Source: CAXRGH01 sp964230195
GTDB taxonomy: Bacteria > Pseudomonadota > Gammaproteobacteria > Enterobacterales > Alteromonadaceae
Assembly: GCA_964230195.1 (NCBI GenBank)
Contig: CAXRGH010000071.1
Span: 1 to 20,806 of the forward strand
Direction of reading: 5' to 3'
Length of the DNA: 20,806 nt
Under the pieces are notes generated by a model that worked only from the letters and a program-made list of their open reading frames with translations, was not told the origin of the DNA and ran no database searches. Both the position numbers and the translations under genes were made by a program. Below, in pieces: positions 15,427 through 20,806 of this stretch. Every line of letters starts with the position of its first letter. The stretch's first letter is position 1.

Positions 15427-15951
15427 ATGGACGAAAATAATCACCGGCCTCAACAGGGCTTACCCAAGCGGATGGCATTACTGGCATGGGTCACTTTATT
15501 TGTCGTGTTTTTTCTGTTTTTTGATGAGCAAATCGAAAACCGATTCAATCCCAACCAAACTCCCGAAGTAATCCATGTTGGCGATACGATTGAACTGAAA
15601 CTCAAACAAAATAGGAGCGGCCACTATGTGGTCAACGGGACCATTAATGGCCAACCAGTTGTTTATCTGCTGGACACCGGTGCAACAACAGTAACAATAC
15701 CAGGGCATCTTGCCGATAGACTCAACCTAGTACCAGGCTACCCACAAACCGTATCCACCGCCAATGGGAATAGAACCGTTTATCGCACAACGGCAGAGAT
15801 ACTAACCATTGACAAAATAATGCTATATAATGTGGCGGCAAATCTTAATGATGGCATGACCGGTGATTATATATTGTTGGGTATGAGTGCCCTCAAACAA
15901 CTTGATTTTAAACAAAGTGATGGATGGCTATACTTGTCGCAATCCAATTAA
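15427..15951 (+). CDS. Membrane-anchored retropepsin-like (clan AA) aspartic protease, TIGR02281 family
   Basis: The 174-residue product has one N-terminal transmembrane helix (about 16-32), so the rest is predicted to face the periplasm. A single retropepsin-like domain follows, with active-site DTGATTVTIP (Asp83-Thr-Gly) and the conserved LLGMSALKQLDF near the C-terminus. Having only one catalytic Asp motif, it would need to dimerise, as retroviral proteases do. The substrate is unknown. GGAG lies six bases before the ATG. The nadC ATG is ten bases after its stop, so they form an operon, an arrangement I recall from Vibrio and Shewanella relatives. Confidence 0.88.
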   Translation: MDENNHRPQQGLPKRMALLAWVTLFVVFFLFFDEQIENRFNPNQTPEVIHVGDTIELKLKQNRSGHYVVNGTINGQPVVYLLDTGATTVTIPGHLADRLNLVPGYPQTVSTANGNRTVYRTTAEILTIDKIMLYNVAANLNDGMTGDYILLGMSALKQLDFKQSDGWLYLSQSN

Positions 15952-15961
15952 AAGGAACCCC

Positions 15962-16816
15962 ATGACAACCGCAGTACCTGTTTCAGATATTCAACAATCC
16001 GTATCACTCGCACTTTCTGAAGATCTGGGAGGTTTGTCTCCTAGTGAAGGCGATATAACCGCAAATCTGATCCCGTTGGATCATCAAGCGTCAGCCAAGG
16101 TGATAACAAGAGAAGACTGTATTGTTTGTGGTCAGGACTGGGTGAACCAAGTGTTTGAACAAGTTGACCCGTCAATCTCGATAGACTGGCTAGTCAATGA
16201 CGGCGATTCAGTAAAAGCAAATGCCACTTTGTTTAAACTTCAAGGAAGTGCAAGGAGTATTCTCACTGGAGAAAGAGCAGCTTTGAATTTTCTCCAAACA
16301 TTGTCTGCTACTGCTACCGTAACTGCTAAAGGAGTCTCTGTACTTGCCGACTCAAATACCCAATTATTAGATACACGAAAAACTATTCCTGGTCTTCGTA
16401 CCGCGCAAAAATATGCGGTGACATGTGGCGGTGGAAAAAATCACCGAGTAGGGTTGTTTGATGCATTTCTCATTAAAGAAAATCATATTGCTGCCTGTGG
16501 AGGGATCAATAATGCGGTGGCGCAGGCGAAAAGACATCGCCCCGACAGACCTGTTGAAGTTGAAGTGGAATCGATTGATGAATTAAAAGAGGCTATAGAA
16601 GCAGGAGCCGATATCGCCATGCTGGATAATTTTTCGATTGACGCCATCAAAGCAGCTGTCAGCCTCAATGAAAAAAGAGTGAAATTAGAAGTTTCTGGTA
16701 ACGTTACCGTTGATCGGCTAACCACACTCGCTGACTTGGGTGTCGACTTCATTTCCTCCGGCGCTTTAACAAAAAACGTACAGGCCATCGACCTCTCACT
16801 GCGTATCATTGATTAG
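15962..16816 (+). CDS. nadC: Nicotinate-nucleotide pyrophosphorylase (quinolinate phosphoribosyltransferase)
   Basis: Converts quinolinate and PRPP to nicotinate mononucleotide, carbon dioxide and pyrophosphate in de novo NAD synthesis. The 284-residue product carries LDTRKTIPGLR (136-146), GGGKNHRVGLFD (156-167), IKENH (171-175) and the EVEVE strand, all typical of NadC. I chose ATG 15962 because AAAGGA (15951-15956) lies just upstream. The longer open frame from 15887 runs back inside the protease gene and adds 25 unrelated residues. It ends at a hairpin terminator before the pilin genes. Confidence 0.97.
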   Translation: MTTAVPVSDIQQSVSLALSEDLGGLSPSEGDITANLIPLDHQASAKVITREDCIVCGQDWVNQVFEQVDPSISIDWLVNDGDSVKANATLFKLQGSARSILTGERAALNFLQTLSATATVTAKGVSVLADSNTQLLDTRKTIPGLRTAQKYAVTCGGGKNHRVGLFDAFLIKENHIAACGGINNAVAQAKRHRPDRPVEVEVESIDELKEAIEAGADIAMLDNFSIDAIKAAVSLNEKRVKLEVSGNVTVDRLTTLADLGVDFISSGALTKNVQAIDLSLRIID

Positions 16817-16819
16817 TTG

Positions 16820-16844
16820 AATGCTCCTCGCGGGGCATTATTTT
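16820..16844 (+). terminator. Rho-independent terminator of nadC
   Basis: AATGCTCC (16820-16827) pairs with GGGGCATT (16832-16839) through one G:U pair around a TCGC tetraloop, followed by ATTTT. The T tract is short. Confidence 0.7.
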
Positions 16845-17152
16845 CCCATACCAAGTAACTGCAATAAATACTTTAAAATTTCTCAGCACCGCTATACTGC
16901 TCGCCGTTTTATCGCAACGCAAATCGAATCGCGACTTAAAATAAAAATGGCAGAGGTATGACCTACTGCACATTCTCGCTCGCGGCCTCGTTTGCTAATT
17001 CATGCGTTATTACCGTGAAATAAGAATGTTCAAAACTGACATTTCGTGCAAGTCAGTAAACAATGATTTTCCTAACGCTATCTCTCGCTGATACACGATA
17101 CTAATTTCACGAAACACAAAGTATTTATAACTATTTATTAGGATCTGTGTTT
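16845..17152 (+). promoter_or_regulatory. Pilin upstream region; no gene, probable promoter
   Basis: About 310 bases without a credible open frame. TATACT at 16893-16898 with TTTAAA 15 bases upstream is a weak sigma-70 candidate. An inverted repeat ACTGAC/GTCAGT (17035-17040 with 17052-17057) and the pair TTTCGTG (17042-17048) / CACGAAA (17108-17114) could be regulatory. I found no proper sigma-54 -24/-12 element and no clear CRP site. Confidence 0.4.
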
Positions 17153-17605
17153 ATGAATTTTCTCTCAACATCTTGTTGCCGCTGTGGTACTGAGAAACGT
17201 TCTCATGACGTGAATATCTCGCGCCAAGTAGGATTTACTCTCATTGAGCTCATGGTGGTGATCACCATTATTGTCATTCTGGCTACAATTTCGACAATGG
17301 GATATTCAAAGATTACGAAAGATGCACAAACTCGTGCAATGCAAACTAAAGCAAGACAAGTCAGAGACCTTATCAATCAATGCTTTATTGAGAATAGCGC
17401 AAGCGATTGCAGCTCTAGTGAACAAATTAATAATGTCACAGCAATATCAACAGAACGCCAGTTTGGTGTTTCGGTTACACGCGATAATAAAAATCTAGCC
17501 TACACAATAACGGTGAGTCCGATGACGAGTTCTAAAGAAGTTATTAAAAATGTCAAACATACGGGAACAGTAGAAAACGACCGATTAACTTGGAAACCAC
17601 GTTAA
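17153..17605 (+). CDS. Type IV pilin, first of two, with long leader and no C-terminal disulfide loop
   Basis: Prepilin of 150 residues. The class III signal is VG^FTLIELMVV, with Glu+5, cut by PilD and N-methylated at Phe. Counting from ATG 17153, which has AGGA nine bases upstream, the leader has 27 residues. It includes Cys8, Cys9 and Cys11, unusual for a IVa-type pilin whose leader is normally under ten or so. A GTG at 17210 would give an ordinary 8-residue leader but has poor ribosome-site support. The mature part (123 residues) lacks Pro22. It has one early Cys pair (NQCF and SDCS) and ends at RLTWKPR, just where relatives continue into a disulfide-closed D-region. It may be a short major pilin or a minor pilin. 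Confidence 0.85.
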   Translation: MNFLSTSCCRCGTEKRSHDVNISRQVGFTLIELMVVITIIVILATISTMGYSKITKDAQTRAMQTKARQVRDLINQCFIENSASDCSSSEQINNVTAISTERQFGVSVTRDNKNLAYTITVSPMTSSKEVIKNVKHTGTVENDRLTWKPR

Positions 17606-17704
17606 CTCGTCATCGTTCGCAACGCCGAAAAAATCAAGATTAATTTTCAAGTGAGCAGTTTCACACAATCAAAAACTACTAACGTACAATAAGGTAAATC
17701 TCAA

Positions 17705-18232
17705 ATGACAACTAATATTTCATTTCATTCTTCACAAAAGCAAGTTGCCAATAACCGCCGTTCTTCTGGTTTCACCATTGTGGAGCTTATGGTGGTTACA
17801 GCAATCATTGGCATATTGAGTACACTTTCAATCAGTGGATATCAACAATATACTCAAAATGCTCAAATTACTGAACTACGCGTTAAGGCAAATGCTCTCA
17901 AGAAGCAAGTTGAACTCTGCGTTAATATGGGGCGTAGAGAAAAACACTGCGAGAGTGGTGGAACGGGCCAGTTTGCGCCACCAACAGCAATAGCAGTAAC
18001 CGACAATACTATTGGTGAGGGTGTAGCCTTCACTGCAGCAGCGGGTAGCGGTGAGGATGCAACTCCCGCGAGATACACGATTACTATCACGGCCGCGAAT
18101 CTATCAAGGCTAAGAACCTCTGTTGGAGCTGATGTCACATTTCTTCTCACGGGCGAGATGGATTTGAACAATGGCAATTTCATCTGGACATCAAACTGCA
18201 CCCCGGTACAAATTGCGGAACTGTGCCAATAA
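17705..18232 (+). CDS. Type IV pilin, second of two
   Basis: Prepilin of 175 residues with cleavage site SSG^FTIVELMVV and Glu+5, giving a mature chain of 153 residues. The leader is 22 residues long, with a basic NRR near the site. The start ATG has AAGG ten bases upstream. The mature chain lacks Pro22 (Ser there). It has an early Cys pair (VELC and KHC) and a C-terminal pair in NCTPVQIAELCQ that should close the D-region. It resembles PilA in size and layout, so it is the likelier major pilin. Its TAA overlaps the pilC ATG as TAATG, so the two are translationally coupled. It follows the first pilin by 99 bases and probably arose by duplication. Confidence 0.88.
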   Translation: MTTNISFHSSQKQVANNRRSSGFTIVELMVVTAIIGILSTLSISGYQQYTQNAQITELRVKANALKKQVELCVNMGRREKHCESGGTGQFAPPTAIAVTDNTIGEGVAFTAAAGSGEDATPARYTITITAANLSRLRTSVGADVTFLLTGEMDLNNGNFIWTSNCTPVQIAELCQ

Positions 18233-19443
18233 TGTTTAGCCCAAATAAGTCGTATGTATGGAGTGGTCGAGCGCAATCGGGTCATATCGTTGAAGGAGTG
18301 TATAAAGCGAGTCAGGTTGCCTCAGTGGAAATTTGGTTGCGGCAACAAGGGATTACTCCCCTCACAGTATCGATCGACAAGAACGCAAAAATACACCAAC
18401 AAAAATGGCGTATTGCCAAGAAGGATATTTCAACGTTTACCAGTCAAATGGCGACGACGCTGAATACTGGACTTGATATCATGGTTGCCCTTTCGCTAGT
18501 TTATAAAAGTACGCCAAACCCTCGTTTAAAAAGTGTAATTGATGGAGTACTACAAGAAATTAGTGAGGGCAGCAATTTATCAGATGCTCTACGAATATAT
18601 CCAAACTGTTTTGATAATGTTTATTGCGAACTGATTGCCAGTGGAGAATCTTCAGGTACATTAGAGCTGATGTTCGAGCGCCTCGCTAATTTCCTAGAAA
18701 AAAGACAAGCTTTGCACTCTAAAGTCAAAAAGGCGACCTATTACCCTGTGATTGTACTTTTCGTGTCGACCGTTGTCACCGCTATATTGATTGGGTTTGT
18801 GTTGCCGAAATTTCAATCTATTTATGAGTCAATGAACACAGAACTCCCCTATTACACGCAAGTTGTCATGACAGTTTCATCCTACATCGCGCACTACGGC
18901 TTGGTCGCACTCTTTATTACTATCGTTTTGGTTTGGGGTTTTATGCGATGGGTGATATCAAACGAGAGAGCACATCTCTGGTGGACGAAACAACAACTTA
19001 AATTACCGATTATCGGTAATATTTTTAAACAGGCTGCAACCATTCGGTTTTGTCAAACCTTATCAACTACCTATGCGGCTGGTACTCCACTTTTACAGGC
19101 CGTGAAAGCCTCGGGAGCTGCAACGGGTAATGTGGTGTTTAAACATGAAATATCCAGAATTGAGCAGTTTATTCAACATGGGCACACGCTCTCTTATTCA
19201 TTTTCAAAAATTTCACTTTTTTCAGAATTAACCAAACAAATGATAAAGATCGGAGAGGAAACTGGTACGCTGGGAAAAATGTTAGATAAAGTCGCTCAAA
19301 TTGGCGAGCAAGAATTAGACGATACCATCGGCGGAATTTCGGCAACTATAGAACCCATTATGATTAGCCTTCTTGCAATTCTCATTGGAGGACTCATTAT
19401 TGCGATGTATCTACCCATCTTCAATATGGGAAATATGATATAA
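18232..19443 (+). CDS. pilC: Type IV pilus inner-membrane platform protein PilC
   Basis: GspF-family platform protein that passes motor movement to the growing pilus. The 403-residue product (E. coli HofC has 400) has two GspF domains, about 64-190 and 266-390. Transmembrane helices lie near 172-194, 222-242 and 375-395. Typical motifs are ISEGSNLSDAL, ASGESSGTLE in the first domain and KIGEETGTLGKMLDKVA in the second. I chose ATG 18232, overlapping the pilin stop by one base, over GTG 18223, which lies inside the pilin. Its normal upstream neighbour pilB is missing here. The gene itself looks intact. Confidence 0.95.
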   Translation: MFSPNKSYVWSGRAQSGHIVEGVYKASQVASVEIWLRQQGITPLTVSIDKNAKIHQQKWRIAKKDISTFTSQMATTLNTGLDIMVALSLVYKSTPNPRLKSVIDGVLQEISEGSNLSDALRIYPNCFDNVYCELIASGESSGTLELMFERLANFLEKRQALHSKVKKATYYPVIVLFVSTVVTAILIGFVLPKFQSIYESMNTELPYYTQVVMTVSSYIAHYGLVALFITIVLVWGFMRWVISNERAHLWWTKQQLKLPIIGNIFKQAATIRFCQTLSTTYAAGTPLLQAVKASGAATGNVVFKHEISRIEQFIQHGHTLSYSFSKISLFSELTKQMIKIGEETGTLGKMLDKVAQIGEQELDDTIGGISATIEPIMISLLAILIGGLIIAMYLPIFNMGNMI

Positions 19444-19515
19444 ATAACGATGAAAACATGAGAGACTTATAGTTGTTGAACATAACTGGAAATGCTGCCG
19501 AGGAATAATACTGCC

Positions 19516-20382
19516 ATGAACATCGTGGATCTCTTGCTACTTGAATCCCCCATTCTCTCATCAGTACTAATATTTATTTTGGGTGCATGTATTGGCAGCT
19601 TTTTGAATGTCGTTATCTATAGACTGCCGATTATGCTGCAACGTAACTGGGAAAATGAATGTTTAGCCGCTTCAGGGAACCCTGAAATAGAGCACAAGAC
19701 GTTGAACCTTTTTCTTCCACATTCTCACTGTCCTGCATGCAATACACCCATTAAACCATGGCACAACCTTCCGATTATTGGTTGGATTTTGGTTGGCGGA
19801 AAATGTGCTCACTGTAAAACTTCAATAAGTTATAGGTACCCACTGATCGAGTTAGCCGTTGGACTTCTGACTTTGTATTTAGTAGTTGGACAGGCCGACA
19901 TTCTCGTTGGTGTATTCTATTGTTTAATCACTTGGTGGCTCGTAGCCCTTATTATGATTGATTATGACACCTACTTACTTCCCGACCAATTAACGTTATC
20001 CCTCCTGTGGCTTGGTCTGGGAGCCAGTATCATGGGTGTTAGCATTAGTCCCCACGACGCTATTATTGGTGCGATGGTTGGATATCTGTCACTTTGGTCT
20101 GTCTATTGGCTATTTAAACTCATCACGGGCAAAGAAGGGATGGGGTATGGTGACTTTAAATTGTTGGCTGCGTTAGGGAGTCTAGTTGGAGCAAAGCACA
20201 TTTTAACCCTGATAATCATTGCCTCAGTTACGGGAGTTCTGCTCACCGTTTTTCAATCCCGCGGTAAGGTCAATCCAGATAAGATGATCCCTTTTGGACC
20301 ATTTCTAGGCATTTCCGGATGGATAGTGCTCTTATGGGGTGATGAAATTCAAAGAACCTATTGGGCCTGGCTAGGATATTAA
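19516..20382 (+). CDS. pilD: Prepilin peptidase / N-methyltransferase PilD
   Basis: Bifunctional inner-membrane enzyme that cuts prepilin leaders and methylates the new N-terminus; it also serves type II secretion pseudopilins. The 288-residue product has the cytoplasmic cysteine motif CPAC (72-75) ... CAHC (97-100) in its first loop. Both catalytic aspartates are present: Asp149 in IDYDTYLLPDQLT and Asp213 in GMGYGDFK. MIPFGPFLG lies near the end, and about eight hydrophobic helices are seen. I chose ATG 19516, with GAGGAA ten bases upstream, over ATG 19492, whose TGGA is only two bases away. It lies 72 bases after pilC and one base before coaE. Confidence 0.95.
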   Translation: MNIVDLLLLESPILSSVLIFILGACIGSFLNVVIYRLPIMLQRNWENECLAASGNPEIEHKTLNLFLPHSHCPACNTPIKPWHNLPIIGWILVGGKCAHCKTSISYRYPLIELAVGLLTLYLVVGQADILVGVFYCLITWWLVALIMIDYDTYLLPDQLTLSLLWLGLGASIMGVSISPHDAIIGAMVGYLSLWSVYWLFKLITGKEGMGYGDFKLLAALGSLVGAKHILTLIIIASVTGVLLTVFQSRGKVNPDKMIPFGPFLGISGWIVLLWGDEIQRTYWAWLGY

Positions 20383-20383
20383 T

Positions 20384-20806
20384 ATGAGCAAGCTCATTAT
20401 TGGTCTCACAGGTGGAATAGGTAGCGGGAAATCAAGCGTTTCTGAAGACTTTGAAAAGCTTGGAATTACTGTTGTAGATGCGGATATCATTGCTCGTGAT
20501 GTTGTCAATGTTGGAACGACAGCGTTAGCAGCGATACATGCACGTTTTGGTGACAACGTTCTATTAAATAATGGCCAACTCAACCGAGAACAATTGAGAA
20601 CAGTAGTCTTTTCAGAAAAGAAGCATAAACAATGGTTAGATAATTTGCTCCACCCTCTTATAAGAACTGAAATGGTCCAACAAACACGAGCTGCTAGCTC
20701 TTGCTATTGCATTTTATCTGTACCGTTACTGATTGAAAATAAGCTCACGGGACTAGTCGACAAAGTCGTTGTTGTTGATGTGGATGAAAAACTGCAACTT
20801 TCTCGA
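20384..20806 (+). CDS. coaE: Dephospho-CoA kinase, N-terminal part (partial at window edge)
   Basis: Phosphorylates the 3'-hydroxyl of dephospho-CoA, the last step of coenzyme A synthesis. 141 residues are present of about 200; the window ends inside the gene. The P-loop GGIGSGKS is at 10-17, and the following DADIIARDVV, LHPLIR and VPLLIE segments are standard for CoaE. AGGA lies six bases before the ATG, which starts one base after the pilD stop. The pilD-coaE pairing is conserved in gammaproteobacteria. Confidence 0.96.
   Translation, partial: MSKLIIGLTGGIGSGKSSVSEDFEKLGITVVDADIIARDVVNVGTTALAAIHARFGDNVLLNNGQLNREQLRTVVFSEKKHKQWLDNLLHPLIRTEMVQQTRAASSCYCILSVPLLIENKLTGLVDKVVVVDVDEKLQLSR

Noticed and set aside
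15887..15961. Longer nadC start inside the protease gene
   Set aside because: The extra 25 residues do not fit NadC and overlap the protease; ATG 15962 has a good ribosome site.
16940..17010. Possible sigma-54 promoter for the pilin genes (TGGCAG and GCGGCC segments)
   Set aside because: Spacing between GG and GC is wrong and the -12 half is poor in both.
17863..18285. 140-codon minus-strand open frame over the second pilin
   Set aside because: Antisense to a clear pilin gene and its start runs into pilC; no ribosome site or family match.
1..20806. CRISPR array, insertion sequence, prophage, tRNA or rRNA
   Set aside because: No regular spaced repeats, transposase, terminal inverted repeats, phage genes or cloverleaf sequence seen on reading both strands.

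Overview
The window is ordinary core chromosome of a gammaproteobacterium. Gene content and order resemble marine Alteromonadales/Vibrionales: metK, rsmE-gshB-yqgE, the pdhR-aceE-aceF-lpdA operon with ampDE upstream, and divergent nadC followed by a type IV pilus cluster and coaE. The genes look intact, with Shine-Dalgarno sites, and base composition is moderately AT-rich throughout. I see no insertion sequence, prophage, CRISPR array, tRNA or rRNA. The species cannot be named from the sequence alone.

Left part (1-6640, mostly + strand). The 3' part of metK ends at a strong terminator. Two lipoprotein genes follow: an M48 zinc protease and an OmpA/glycine-zipper protein. Next come rsmE, gshB and yqgE, then an ibpA-type small heat-shock gene behind a near-consensus sigma-32 promoter. 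A DM13-domain gene on the minus strand and a yjdM zinc-ribbon gene on the plus strand diverge from a shared 160-bp gap.

Central part (6648-15325, minus strand). A bidirectional terminator separates yjdM from lpdA. Read right to left, the block is ampD-ampE, a terminator, then pdhR-aceE-aceF-lpdA. These encode a cytosolic cell-wall recycling amidase, its inner-membrane partner, and the pyruvate dehydrogenase complex with its pyruvate-sensing repressor. A perfect 17-bp PdhR operator overlaps the start of the operon transcript. A second FadR/PdhR-like palindrome lies further upstream.

Right part (15427-20806, plus strand). A membrane-anchored retropepsin-like protease gene and nadC are followed by two tandem type IV pilin genes, then pilC, pilD and the start of coaE (cut by the window edge). 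The pilB assembly ATPase, which normally lies between pilA and pilC in this neighbourhood, is absent. The second pilin stop overlaps the pilC start by one base. Both pilins have unusually long leaders (27 and 22 residues) and lack Pro22, and the first lacks the C-terminal disulfide loop. This pilus cluster is the least ordinary part of the window. I found no clearly new system.
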